Source: FEB-22 sp003105195
Lineage (GTDB): Bacteria; Pseudomonadota; Alphaproteobacteria; Rhizobiales; Xanthobacteraceae
Reading direction: 5' to 3'
DNA: 64,000 nucleotides
NCBI GenBank assembly: GCA_027493405.1
Contig: JAOSKV010000012.1
Coordinates: 248,001 to 312,000 of the forward strand
The translations under genes and the position numbers were made by a program. Each line of letters begins with the position of its first letter. The stretch's first letter is position 1. Under the pieces are notes generated by a model that saw only the letters and a program-made list of their open reading frames with translations, was not told the origin of the DNA and did no database searches. Positions 34,683-43,458 of this stretch are shown here, one piece after another.

Positions 34683-36140
34683 ATGCCCCTCGTTCCTTTC
34701 CCGGAATATCGGCCCGACGTCTCCGACTACCGGGCCGGGCACACGCGCGACGTGCTCAACGTCGTGCCGCGCGGCGACGGCTATGGGCCGTTCCCGGGGT
34801 TCGCGCCCTACAGCGCGGCGCTGCCCGCGGCCTGCCGCGGGTTCTTCCGCGCGGTGCGCGTCGACGGCTCGATCGCGGTGTTCGCCGGCACCGCGGCGCG
34901 GCTCTTCCTGATGGACAACTCGGGCGGCACGTGGACCGACGTCTCGACGGACGGCCTCGCCTACACGACCCTCGCGGCGAGCGACAACTGGCAGTTCGCG
35001 CAGTTCGGCAATTTCGTGATCGCCGTGCAGGCGAACACGGCGCCGCAGGTCTACGACCTGACCGCGTCCGCCGCCTTCGCGGATCTCGCGGGCGCCCCGC
35101 CGGCTGCGCGCTACATCTCGGTGGTCGGCCGCTTCGTGGTGCTCTCCGGCCTGGTGAGCGCGCCCTACCGCATCCAGTGGTCCGCGCTTGGCGATGCGAC
35201 GCAGTGGACGCCCGGCGCCGATGCGTCGGACTTCCAGGACCTGCCCGATGGCGGCGTGGTGCGCGGCGTCGCGGGCGGCGAGTACGGCGTGATCCTGCAG
35301 GACAACGTGGTGCGGCGGATGAGCTATGCGCCGGGCTCGCCCGTGATCTTCCAGATCGAGCGCATCGCCGAGGATCACGGGCTGCTCGGGCCCTACTCGC
35401 TGGTGCGCTCGGGCGCGCGCATCTTCTATGTCTCGGCGCAGGGCTTCAAGACCATCGGCGCCGGCACGCCCCAGGGCATCGGCGGCGAGCGCGTCGACCG
35501 CACCTTCCTGGCCGAGCTCGACACGTCGAACCTGCAGCTGCTGCTCGGCGCCGCCGACCCGCGCTCGAACCGCGTCTACTGGGCCTACAAGTCGGGCGCG
35601 GGCTCGGGCCCGCAGTTCAACCGCCTCGTCTGCTACGACTATGCGCTCGACCGCTTCGCGCCGATCGAGGTGTCGGGCGAGTATCTCGGCTCCATGTCGC
35701 AGCCCGGGATCACGCTCGAGAACCTCGACGCGTTCGCGCCCTCGCTCGACGCGCTCACCGGCTCCCTCGACGGCTATCCGGCCGCGGCCTATCCCGAGAT
35801 CGCGGCCTTCGGCGCCGACCACCGCCTCGGCTTCTTCAACGGGCCGAACCTGGAGGCGATCCTGGCCACCGCCGAGCAGGGAACCGACCGGCGGCGCATC
35901 CATGTGCGCGGCCTGCGCCCGATCACCGACGCCGCGGCCGTGTTCGGCGCGGTGACGCGGCGTGAAAACCAGCAGGCGGCGCCGAGCCTCTCGCCCGAGA
36001 GCGCCGTCAACGCCCAGGGCATCTGCCCGCAACGCGCCTCCACCCGCTATGCGCGGGCGCGCATCCGCATCCCGGCCGGCACCTCCTGGACCTTCGCGGC
36101 GGGCGTCGAGCCGGACTTCGCGCCGGAGGGCCTGCGATGA
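34683..36140 (+). CDS. Podovirus-type tail hub / DNA stabilisation protein
   Basis: A 485-residue, mostly beta protein. It starts MPLVPFPEYRPDVSDYRAGH, TRDVLNVVPRGDGYGPFPGF, and contains NWQFAQFGNFVIAVQANTAP, SVVGRFVVLSGLVSAPYRIQ followed by WSALGDATQWTPG. That series of WxxxGDxxxWT blades is typical of the phage stabilisation/tail hub family (P22 gp10-like role) in short-tailed phages. ATG 34683 begins the conserved segment; an upstream in-frame start would run through the palindromic repeat. Its stop overlaps the next ATG. Confidence 0.82.
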   Translation: MPLVPFPEYRPDVSDYRAGHTRDVLNVVPRGDGYGPFPGFAPYSAALPAACRGFFRAVRVDGSIAVFAGTAARLFLMDNSGGTWTDVSTDGLAYTTLAASDNWQFAQFGNFVIAVQANTAPQVYDLTASAAFADLAGAPPAARYISVVGRFVVLSGLVSAPYRIQWSALGDATQWTPGADASDFQDLPDGGVVRGVAGGEYGVILQDNVVRRMSYAPGSPVIFQIERIAEDHGLLGPYSLVRSGARIFYVSAQGFKTIGAGTPQGIGGERVDRTFLAELDTSNLQLLLGAADPRSNRVYWAYKSGAGSGPQFNRLVCYDYALDRFAPIEVSGEYLGSMSQPGITLENLDAFAPSLDALTGSLDGYPAAAYPEIAAFGADHRLGFFNGPNLEAILATAEQGTDRRRIHVRGLRPITDAAAVFGAVTRRENQQAAPSLSPESAVNAQGICPQRASTRYARARIRIPAGTSWTFAAGVEPDFAPEGLR

Positions 36141-36451
36141 GCATCGCGGTCCCGTTTCCGCGCGAGCAGGATCCGGAGAAGCTCGTCACCGCGATCCGCC
36201 AGCTCGCCGAAGGCCGCTCGAACGCGGTCGGCGAGTTCACGCTCGTCGCGAACAGCACCACCACGACGGTGGCGGCGGTCACCTGCGGCGCCGGCTCCGC
36301 GGTGCTCGCCTTTCCCAAGACCGCCGAGGCCGCCGCCGAGCTCGGCAACGGCACCATGTTCATCGGCAGCATCGCCAATGGCAGCTTCACCGTGACCCAC
36401 GCGAGCAACGCGCAGACGACGCGCACCTTCCGCTACGTGGCGATCGGTTGA
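36137..36451 (+). CDS. Small phage tail-associated protein
   Basis: A 104-residue protein: MSIAVPFPREQDPEKLVTAI, RQLAEGRSNAVGEFTLVANS, then GSAVLAFPKTAEAAAELGNG and FTVTHASNAQTTRTFRYVAIG. The first part is a helix and the rest beta strands ending in a FxVTHANxxxTDRTFRY-like motif that is usual at the ends of phage fibre or collar proteins. The start overlaps the preceding stop (ATGA). Confidence 0.72.
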   Translation: MSIAVPFPREQDPEKLVTAIRQLAEGRSNAVGEFTLVANSTTTTVAAVTCGAGSAVLAFPKTAEAAAELGNGTMFIGSIANGSFTVTHASNAQTTRTFRYVAIG

Positions 36452-36470
36452 CGAAGACAGGCAGGCATTC

Positions 36471-36884
36471 GTGGAATCGACCGTCCCCTGCATCGCGGTG
36501 GCGGTGCCGCGCGAGCGGCTCGCGGCGGTGTGGCCGGCCGCCGCGCCGCTCGTCGCGCGGGCGCTCGCGCGCAGCGGCGAGATGACGCTCGACGAGCTCG
36601 CGCGCGCGCTGGTCGAGGGCCGCTTCCTCTTGTGGCTCGCCTGGGACGGCACGCTCGCGGCCGCCGCCGTCACCGAGATCGCCGAGACGATCGCGGGACG
36701 CGTGTGCTGCATCGTCGCCTGCGGCGGCGGGAATCGCGCGCGCTGGCTCGCGCTGCGCGCCGAGCTCGAGCGGCACGCGCGCCGCCACGGCTGCGTGCGC
36801 ATGCGGATCTACGGCCGCAGGGGCTGGCAGCGCATCCTGCCCGACTACCGCGCGACACGGATCATTCTCGAGAAGGACTTGTGA
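36471..36884 (+). CDS. GNAT-like phage protein
   Basis: A 137-residue protein with the general GNAT fold pattern: LARALVEGRFLLWLAWDG, then AAAVTEIAETIAGRVCCIVA followed by CGGGNRARWLALRAELERHA and CVRMRIYGRRGWQRILPDYR. The end TRIILEKDL is typical. Proteins of this kind occur near tail genes in many podovirus-like prophages. They lack an obvious acetyl-CoA QxxGxG/A loop, so activity is uncertain. The start codon is GTG. Confidence 0.72.
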   Translation: MESTVPCIAVAVPRERLAAVWPAAAPLVARALARSGEMTLDELARALVEGRFLLWLAWDGTLAAAAVTEIAETIAGRVCCIVACGGGNRARWLALRAELERHARRHGCVRMRIYGRRGWQRILPDYRATRIILEKDL

Positions 36885-36885
36885 C

Positions 36886-38646
36886 ATGGGTGGCAGCACC
36901 AAGACCACGCAGACGACCAGCCAGACCAGCGAGCGCGACCCCTGGGCGCCGACCGTCGGCCCGCTCAACCAGCTCATCGATCAGCTTCAGGGCCGCCTCG
37001 GCGCCACGGGGCTCACCGGCGCCGAGCAGGGTGCGCTCGACCGGCTCGGCGCGACCGCGGCGGAGGGCAATCCTTACGCGCCGCAGATCGCCGGCCTCGC
37101 CTCCGACCTGCTCGGCGGCGGCCCCGACCATTCGGGCCGCGTGAACGCCACGCTCGACGAGCTGCGCGAGAGCCTCTTGCCGATCGCGCGCGGCGAGGGG
37201 CTCGATATCGCGGCGAGCCCGGCCTATCAGAGGGTTGCGAGCGACGTGACGAACCGCGTGAACGGCCTGTTCGCGGGCGCCGGGCGCGATCTCTCGGGCG
37301 CGCACCTGCAGACGCTCGCGCGCGGCATCGCCGAGGGCACGGCGCCGCTCTACGAGGCCGAGCGCAACCGGCAGGTTGCCGCGATCGACCGGCTGCACGA
37401 TGCCGGGCAGGGGGCGACCGGCCTGCTCTCGAGCCTCGGCCAGACCGCGCTCGCGAACCGCCAGGCGGGCGTCGGCGCCGCCACCGCGGCGCTGCAGGCG
37501 CGCGATGCCGGCGCGACCCAGACGCTCGCGGCCGAGGCCATGCGCCGCAACCTGCCGCTCGAGAACGTGGGCGCGATCGCGAACCTGCTGGTGCCGCTCG
37601 CCCAGCTCGGCGGCACCGCGCAGAGCCAGGGCATCACCACGGGCGAGCGGCGCGAGCCGCTGCTGCAGCAGATCACCGGCGCGGTTGGCGCGCTCGGCAA
37701 TCTCGGGCGCTCGGGCGCGTTCGGTCCCGGCGGCTGGCTGATGAGCGGCCTCGGCTCGCTCGGCGGCAGCCTCGGCTCGCTCGGCGGCGGGCTCGGCGCG
37801 CTCGGCCGCCGAACGCGCGCCGCCGGCGCCGCCATGCCGCAGGTCGCCGCCATGCTGCCGTGGCTCGCGCTCTCCGATGCGCGCGCCAAGGAGGACGTCC
37901 AGGAGGTGGGCGCGCTCTATGACGGCTCGCCGGTCTATCGGTTCCGCTATCGCGGCGAGCCCGCGACGCAGATCGGCCTGATCGCCCAGGACGTGGAGCA
38001 GCGCAATCCCGGCGCGGTGGCCGAGATCGGCGGCCTGAAGGCCGTCGACTATGCCAAGGCCACGGAAGAGGCCGAAGCGCTCGGCGCCGCGATGGGGGGC
38101 CGTGCCGGCGCCGACGAGGCAGCCGCTGACGGCTTCGACGCGAAGGACATCGTGTCCTCGGCCGCGTCGGGGCTGGCCGAGGGCCTGGTCGGCCTCGCCG
38201 GACTGCCCGGCGACGCCATCGACCTCGGGACGCAGGCGCTCGATGCGCTCGCGGGCACGCGCACGCACGAGGGCTTCGGCCGGGCGGCGGGCGCGCATGC
38301 GGGCAGCGAGTCGTTGCGCGCCCATCTGGAGCGTCTCACCGGGCCGCTGCACGCGCCGCAGACGCGCGCGGGGCGTTATGCGCAGACCATCGCGGGCTTC
38401 GCGCCGCTCGCGATCGGCGGCCCGCAGGGTCTCGCCGCGCGCCTGGCGACGCGCGCCCTGATTCCGGGCGCAGCCAGCGAGGCCGCCGGGCAGGCGACGG
38501 AGGACAGCGAGGCCGAGCCGCTCGCGCGCGCCGCCGGGGCGGTCGCCGGCTTCGCCGCGCCCAAGGCGCTGCGCGCGGTCCGCCGCGGCCTGCTCGGGCG
38601 GCTCGGTCCGCGCGGCGGATCCTCGCGCGGCGTGCTCCGCATGTGA
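36886..38646 (+). CDS. Tail or ejection protein with an internal S74 chaperone-like domain
   Basis: A 586-residue protein. Residues 1-60 are polar (MGGSTKTTQTTSQTSERDPW). Residues 60-270 form long Ala-rich helices, and 275-310 are Gly/Leu repeats (GLGSLGGSLGSLGGGLGAL). Residues 325-385 carry an S74/endosialidase-chaperone-like segment (LSDARAKEDVQEVGALYDGS, PVYRFRYRGEPATQIGLIAQ, DVEQRNPGAVAEIGGLKAVD). Residues 400-586 continue with helical sequence that could cross a membrane (LAEGLVGLAGLPGDAIDLGT). In fibres S74 is normally the C-terminal end and is cleaved off; here 200 residues follow. The Ala/Gly-rich helical parts suggest an internal, ejected virion protein. Confidence 0.72.
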   Translation: MGGSTKTTQTTSQTSERDPWAPTVGPLNQLIDQLQGRLGATGLTGAEQGALDRLGATAAEGNPYAPQIAGLASDLLGGGPDHSGRVNATLDELRESLLPIARGEGLDIAASPAYQRVASDVTNRVNGLFAGAGRDLSGAHLQTLARGIAEGTAPLYEAERNRQVAAIDRLHDAGQGATGLLSSLGQTALANRQAGVGAATAALQARDAGATQTLAAEAMRRNLPLENVGAIANLLVPLAQLGGTAQSQGITTGERREPLLQQITGAVGALGNLGRSGAFGPGGWLMSGLGSLGGSLGSLGGGLGALGRRTRAAGAAMPQVAAMLPWLALSDARAKEDVQEVGALYDGSPVYRFRYRGEPATQIGLIAQDVEQRNPGAVAEIGGLKAVDYAKATEEAEALGAAMGGRAGADEAAADGFDAKDIVSSAASGLAEGLVGLAGLPGDAIDLGTQALDALAGTRTHEGFGRAAGAHAGSESLRAHLERLTGPLHAPQTRAGRYAQTIAGFAPLAIGGPQGLAARLATRALIPGAASEAAGQATEDSEAEPLARAAGAVAGFAAPKALRAVRRGLLGRLGPRGGSSRGVLRM

Positions 38647-38671
38647 GGACGACGAGGCGGATCGCAGCCGG

Positions 38672-39385
38672 TCAGCTCCCGCGCAGCGTGACGAACATCC
38701 AGTTGCGCCAGCGTCGCACCTCGACCAGCCGCGGGAAGTGATCGATGAGCCTGGCGACCACCAGCTCCGGCCGCTTCCAGGCGGTGGCCTCGTGCCGGCC
38801 GCGATCGCTCATGCTGATGTCGAACAGGGCGTAGCCGTCGTCGGCGATCACGCGCCGCGCCTCGCGGAACATCTCCTCGAGGTCGAACGCGTGGTCGACC
38901 GCGTTGGTGTAGTAGAGCTGCGCCGCGCGGTCGGGCAGGGGCAAGTGGTTGAAGTCGCCGGGCAGGACGAAGGGGTTGTCCGGCCCGGGGTTGAGGTCGT
39001 AGCCGACGGCATTGGCGAAGCCGAGGTCGCGCCACACCTCCACCTCGGTGCCGTCGCGCGCCCCCGCGCAGACGATCCGGGCGTCGCGCGGCAACAGGCG
39101 GGCGAGCGGGCGGAAGCGCAGGAAGAACTTGACCCGATAGGAGAGCAGGGCGCGCCGGCCGAGGCCGCCCTGGCGCCGCAGCATGATGGTGTACTTCTCG
39201 GCCTGGTGCGCGAGGTACTCCGCATAGGAGCCGTAGCGGCGCGCCGCGACCTCGCCGCTCTCCTGCCATTCGGGGGGCGTCTCGACCGCGACATCCGCGC
39301 CGCGCTGGGCGCGCGCGCTGCGCACCCGGGCGAAGAGTGCCGGCGCCGCGCCGTAGAGCGCCGTCTTCGCCAGAAACTTCAGAAT
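38672..39385 (-). CDS. SAM-dependent methyltransferase carried in the tail module
   Basis: A protein of about 237 residues on the strand opposite to its neighbours. It has DARIVCAGARDGTEVEVWRD as motif I (G-A-R-D-G-T-E in place of GxGxG), GYDLNPGPDNPFVLPGDFNH as motif II/III and LYYTNAVDHAFDLEEMFREA as motif IV, a Methyltransf_11-like layout. No ATG or GTG stands in a good position. ATT at 39385 follows a GGGAGG site at 5 bases, and an internal GTG lies some 20 codons later. It may modify a surface glycan. The reversed orientation suggests a cargo gene. Confidence 0.7.
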   Translation of the reverse strand: MLKFLAKTALYGAAPALFARVRSARAQRGADVAVETPPEWQESGEVAARRYGSYAEYLAHQAEKYTIMLRRQGGLGRRALLSYRVKFFLRFRPLARLLPRDARIVCAGARDGTEVEVWRDLGFANAVGYDLNPGPDNPFVLPGDFNHLPLPDRAAQLYYTNAVDHAFDLEEMFREARRVIADDGYALFDISMSDRGRHEATAWKRPELVVARLIDHFPRLVEVRRWRNWMFVTLRGS

Positions 39386-39574
39386 GGCCGCCTCCCGCGA
39401 TCGTGCCCGCGAACCTAGGCAGGGCGGCGCGGCGAGGCAAGCGTCCGCTTCACCGATGGCCGCCCGCAAGGCGGCCGCCCCAGCCGCAGAGGTCGCAGCC
39501 GAGGCGTTCCCCCTCGCGCCTTCGGCTCCCGGCGGCTGGGGACCCTTTCGCGACTCCCGACAAGGCAGGAACCC

Positions 39575-40559
39575 ATGCCCACAGGCGTGCAGAGCTGGTC
39601 CAAGACCGCGTCCAACAATGCCACCGCGGATTCGAACGTGAACTGGGCCGAGGGCATGGCGCCCTCGGCGGTGAACGACTCGGCGCGCGCCGAGATGGCC
39701 TCGGTCGCAAGATGGCGCGACGACTTCAACGGCACGCTCGTGACCAGCGGGACCGCGGGCGCCTTCGTGCTCGCCAGCAACCAGACCTTCGCGGCGCTCG
39801 CCGCCGGGCAGATGGTCGCCTTCGTGCCGCATGTCACGAGCGGCGCCGCGCCCACGCTCGCGGTCGACGGCCTCGCCGCGCGCGTCCGCTGCGGGCGGCG
39901 CCCGGCGCCGACCTTCCGGCCGGCGTGCTGAGCCAGGGCACGCCCTATGCCGCGACCTACTACGCGAGCAACGGCGGCGAGTGGATCCTGCACGGCTTCT
40001 TCGAGCATCCGGGCTCTATCCCGATCGGCGGCGGCCTCGACTACTGGGGCACGACCGCGCCGTCGAGCAATTTCGTCTTCGCCTTCGGGCAGGCGCTCTC
40101 GCGCACCGCCTACCCGACCCTGTTCGCGCGCCTCGGCACGACCTACGGGCCTGGCGACGGCGCCACCACCTTCAACATCCCGGACAAGCGCGGCCGCGTC
40201 ACCGCCGGCAAGGACGACATGGGCGGCACCAGCGCCAACCGGCTCACCGGCCAGCCGAGGCGCTCGACGGCGACATCCTCGGCGCAACGGGCGGCGCGGA
40301 GGTGCATGCGCCAGTGGCAGGCGAAGTGCCCCCGCTTAATGGAACGACGAATTCGACCGGCCTTCAATACACGGCGGGAGCGTCTACGGGCGGCGCGCAA
40401 GGTGGTAGCGGCGCCAATCAGGGATCTTCTGCGCCGGGTGCCACCACCAGCTCCAACGGCGAGCATAGCCATTTGGTCACCGTCAATAGTGCCGGTGGTG
40501 GGGCACACAACAACGTGCAACCGACCATAGTAGCCAACCACATCATTCGAGTGCTCTAA
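39575..40559 (+). CDS. Phage tail collar fibre protein, two frameshifts
   Basis: A fibre protein of about 328 residues that would be intact but for two single-base losses. Part 1 (MPTGVQSWSKTASNNATADS, NVNWAEGMAPSAVNDSARAE) is the usual fibre N-terminus. It shifts near 39885 to part 2 (VLSQGTPYAATYYASNGGEW, GATTFNIPDKRGRVTAGKDD), a collar domain. Another shift near 40256 leads to part 3 (ALDGDILGATGGAEVHAPVA, HNNVQPTIVANHIIRVL), a collar-type C-terminus. It would bind the host surface. The breaks are in GC-rich runs and could be sequence errors. Confidence 0.78.
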
Positions 40560-40652
40560 GGAGGCTGGCCCCAGCCAGCGGTTGTAGTGTAAGAATTCGC
40601 CATCTGATACTGGGGGTTGGAATTGCAGGCTGAAATCAGTGGTGACGGCTAT

Positions 40653-41322
40653 ATGAGCCGGTTGCGAGGCTCAAGTATCTGGCCGTCAATGGCTGCGAAT
40701 TCGAGAGGATCTGGACGCGCGGAGGGCCGAGCGGCCGCCGTTCTGCGTGGTGTGAATTGCCAGGGCCAATCGCCAAGCCGCCTCCTTATCGAGTCGTTCA
40801 TCGCCAGCGAACTGCGCAGCTCCTACCGCCAGGACAGATTAGCGTCATCGAGATCGGTTTGGCAGCGGTTCGATGACCTGTCGGCTGGGGGGTTAGGCTA
40901 CCGAGGAAGCTACGTCGGTGTCGACGTGCAGAACCGATTTACCATCGATGCGTCCGGTGTCTTCGAGGCCGCCTTCCAGCAGATGGACATTCATCATTTC
41001 ACGCCGAATGTGCTGGCCGACCTGATCGTATCCGTATCGGCGCTTGAGCACATCCCGGATGACGTACGCCTCCTCGAGCGCGTTCAGCAGTGGGGCCAGG
41101 TGCCGTCGAGCTTCCGTGCCCGCTGCCGCGGCCCGTACCTGTGGCACGGGATCGGCAATACACCGTCGCCAGTTTGCGCGAGCGATTTGGTGACGAAGCT
41201 GCGTCGTGCCGCTCGGCGGCCTTGGCACGTTGCTCGTGCATATGGTGGCCATCACTATTCCTGAAGTGCTCCTTGGCCTCTGCGTCAGAGTCGCCTCCCG
41301 CGTCTCTATGCGAGGTTGGTAA
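40653..41322 (+). pseudogene. Broken SAM-dependent methyltransferase
   Basis: The main frame gives YVGVDVQNRFTIDASGVFEA, QMDIHHFTPNVLADLIVSVS, ALEHIPDDVRLLERV, which are methyltransferase motifs II to IV. After that the match jumps to a second frame (RDRQYTVASLRERFGDEA) and then a third (GTLLVHMVAITIPEVLLGLC, RVASRVSMRGW). At least two frameshifts are needed to restore it. Base composition is less GC-rich than its neighbours, so it is probably an acquired cargo gene. The N-terminal motif I is not clear. It follows the collar fibre gene and precedes the endolysin. Confidence 0.6.
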
Positions 41323-41503
41323 GAGGGTCTGCCGTCGATCGCGTGATCCCTGGGCGCCACACATCGTCATCCGCAAAGATTGAACAACGCCGCGGCATGA
41401 CCGACAGCCGTACCCGCTTTCGCACGTAAACGGTCGACTTCGCGCATCACTTACGAAACCGCTTCATCTGCGCCGGCGCCGCAAGCTGAGCAAGGAGCGT
41501 CCC

Positions 41504-42331
41504 ATGTTCACGGCAAACGTAATCGCCTCCACCGCGGAGGCGGCGAAGACGCATGGTGTCGAGCCGGCCGTTCTCCTGGCTGTGGTCGAGGTGGAGAGCG
41601 CCGGCAAGGCGTTCGAGGCCGACGGCGCGACGCCGCGCTTCCTGTTCGAGCGGCACGTGTTCCACCGCGAGCTGGCGGCGCGCGCGCCCGCGAAGCTCGC
41701 CCGTGCCGTGGCGGAGGGTTTGGCGATTCCGCGCTGGTCGCGCGCCACGCAGTACCGCGACCAGGGCTCCTCGGCCGCGCGCCTGCGGCTGATCGCGCGG
41801 GCGCGGGCGATCGACGCGGAATGCGCCAACCGCTCGGCCTCCTGGGGCGTCGGGCAGACCATGGGGTTCCACGCGCGCGCGCTCGGCTTTTCGAGCGCGA
41901 CCGAGATGGTCGCGCACATGCGCGCCGGCGGGCTCGCGGCACAGGTCGACGTGATGTGCCGCAACATCAGCGACATGAATCTCTGGGGCGCGTTGAGGGG
42001 ACGCGACTTCGCGGCCTTCGCCCGGCGCTACAACGGCTCCGGCTATCGCGCGAACCGATACGACACGCGCATGGCCGCGGCCCATGCGCGCTGGAAGCGG
42101 CAGCTCGCCGGCGCGCCTGCGGCCGTGCCGAAGCCCGCTGCGACGACCGGCGCCGTGGTCGCGACGGCCGGCGGAGCCGCGGCCGGGGCCGCGCAGGCCG
42201 GCTGGAGTGCCGGCACGATCGTCGTCCTCTCCCTCGCCGCGGCGCTGCTCGCCGGCGCGGCGCTCTGGCTCGTCGCCGCGCATCGGCGCCGGCGCGCCGA
42301 GCGCGCCCTGATTCCCTCCGTTCCCCGCTAG
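41504..42331 (+). CDS. Endolysin, N-acetylmuramidase (DUF3380) with C-terminal membrane anchor
   Basis: A 275-residue lysis enzyme. Residues 10-190 form the N-acetylmuramidase domain of the DUF3380 type, with the catalytic Glu in LLAVVEVESAGKAFEADGAT and the following PRFLFERHVFHREL. Then come ASWGVGQTMGFHARALGFSS and FARRYNGSGYRANRYDTRMA. It cuts peptidoglycan glycan strands. Unusually, residues 225-260 are a transmembrane helix (WSAGTIVVLSLAAALLAGAA) with a basic tail, which would tether it to the membrane. An AAGGAG site precedes the ATG. It opens the lysis cassette. Confidence 0.88.
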   Translation: MFTANVIASTAEAAKTHGVEPAVLLAVVEVESAGKAFEADGATPRFLFERHVFHRELAARAPAKLARAVAEGLAIPRWSRATQYRDQGSSAARLRLIARARAIDAECANRSASWGVGQTMGFHARALGFSSATEMVAHMRAGGLAAQVDVMCRNISDMNLWGALRGRDFAAFARRYNGSGYRANRYDTRMAAAHARWKRQLAGAPAAVPKPAATTGAVVATAGGAAAGAAQAGWSAGTIVVLSLAAALLAGAALWLVAAHRRRRAERALIPSVPR

Positions 42332-42340
42332 GAGCCTTCC

Positions 42341-42589
42341 ATGTTCGCCCGCCTGAAACGCCGCCTCAAGGGCTGGCGCACCCTCGCGTTCGGCCTCGCG
42401 GTCTCGGCGCTCGGCGTGCTCGACGCGCTCGCGGCGCTCGACCTCACGCCGCTGCTGCCCGAGGGCCGCGCCGGCGCCGTCATGGCGCTGATCGGCCTCG
42501 CCACCATCGGCCTGCGCCTCGTCACCACCGGGCCGGTCGGCGCGCCGCGGCCGGCCGAACCCGACTGGGACGACGGAGCGCCGCGATGA
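42341..42589 (+). CDS. Small two-helix membrane protein of the lysis cassette
   Basis: An 82-residue protein with two hydrophobic helices (TLAFGLAVSALGVLDALAAL and GAVMALIGLATIGLRLV) and a polar tail (PRPAEPDWDDGAPR). It lies 9 bases after the endolysin gene and overlaps the next gene (ATGA). The size and location suit a holin or holin regulator. Confidence 0.72.
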   Translation: MFARLKRRLKGWRTLAFGLAVSALGVLDALAALDLTPLLPEGRAGAVMALIGLATIGLRLVTTGPVGAPRPAEPDWDDGAPR

Positions 42590-42984
42590 TCCCGGCCTGG
42601 CTCGCAAGCCTGATCGGCGGGCCCGTGATCGAGGCCCTGATCGGCGCCTACAAGGCGAAGCTCGCGGCCGGCAACACGGCCGACCGCATCGCCGCCGACC
42701 TCGCGGCCCAGGAGCTCGCCCTCGAGCGGCGCCAGCGCGAGCTTTCGACGCGCCTGCTCCTCGCCGAGCAGGGCCGCTGGTACACGGCCATCATCCGCCC
42801 GCTGCTCGCCGCCCCCGTGATCGTCTATTTCTGGAAGGTGATCGTCTGGGACAAGGTGTTCGGCTGGGGAACGACCGACCCGCTCGGCGGCATGGTCGCC
42901 GATTGGGCCGGCCTGATCGTCGCGGCCTATGTGGGCGGCCGCACGGTCGAGAAGGTCGCCCGCGTGTTCGCGGGGCGGCGATGA
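42586..42984 (+). CDS. 3TM-type phage holin
   Basis: A 132-residue membrane protein of the 3TM holin family (also used for gene-transfer agent release). The first hydrophobic stretch is IPAWLASLIGGPVIEALIGA. A charged helix follows (LAAQELALERRQRELSTRLL), then GRWYTAIIRPLLAAPVIVYF, WKVIVWDKVFGWGTTDPLGG and AGLIVAAYVGGRTVEKVARV. It would permeabilise the inner membrane. The start overlaps the preceding stop and its stop overlaps the next ATG. Confidence 0.85.
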   Translation: MIPAWLASLIGGPVIEALIGAYKAKLAAGNTADRIAADLAAQELALERRQRELSTRLLLAEQGRWYTAIIRPLLAAPVIVYFWKVIVWDKVFGWGTTDPLGGMVADWAGLIVAAYVGGRTVEKVARVFAGRR

Positions 42985-43202
42985 CGCGGACCGAGCGCGA
43001 GCGGATCGCCATCCTCGAGCAGCAGGTGCGCGACATGAAGGACGACGTGCGCGAGACGCGCCGCAAGGTCGAGGCCATGCACGACCTGCTGATGCAGGCC
43101 AAGGGCGCGCGCTGGGCGATCGTCGCGGTCGCGGGCCTCGCCGGCTTCCTCGCCGGCACCGCGCACAAGCTGCTTCCCCTGCTCGGGCTCGGACCTCGCT
43201 GA
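42981..43202 (+). CDS. Coiled-coil single-pass lysis accessory protein
   Basis: A 73-residue protein. Residues 1-45 form a coiled coil (MTRTERERIAILEQQVRDMK, DDVRETRRKVEAMHDLLMQA) and residues 48-68 a membrane helix (ARWAIVAVAGLAGFLAGTAH). The layout resembles XhlA-type hemolysin/holin partners. Starts inside the stop of the holin gene. Confidence 0.72.
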   Translation: MTRTERERIAILEQQVRDMKDDVRETRRKVEAMHDLLMQAKGARWAIVAVAGLAGFLAGTAHKLLPLLGLGPR

Positions 43203-43205
43203 GTC

Positions 43206-43433
43206 ATGGCCCGACGTCGCAAGCGCAAGCCGCGCCTCGCCTATGTCCAGGTCACCGAGGGCGACTGGATCGAGCCCGCCATGCGCGGCTTCAAGGACCG
43301 CTGCTGCGGCTGCGGCCTCGTCCACGTCGTGCACTATCGCGTGGTCGGCGGCCGCGTGCAGTTCCGCGCCGCCGTCGACGCCCGCGCCACCGCCGCCGTG
43401 CGCCGCGCCTTCCGCTTCACGCCCGAGCCGTAG
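43206..43433 (+). CDS. Small CxxC-containing phage protein
   Basis: A 75-residue basic protein (MARRRKRKPRLAYVQVTEGD, WIEPAMRGFKDRCCGCGLVH, VVHYRVVGGRVQFRAAVDAR). The CCGCGLVHVVHYRV segment suggests half of a metal-binding ribbon. Similar small proteins are common in alphaproteobacterial phages. It is the last gene of the phage block, 3 bases after the coiled-coil gene. Confidence 0.7.
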   Translation: MARRRKRKPRLAYVQVTEGDWIEPAMRGFKDRCCGCGLVHVVHYRVVGGRVQFRAAVDARATAAVRRAFRFTPEP

Positions 43434-43458
43434 GTCGAGCGGCCCGCAGCCCGCCCTC

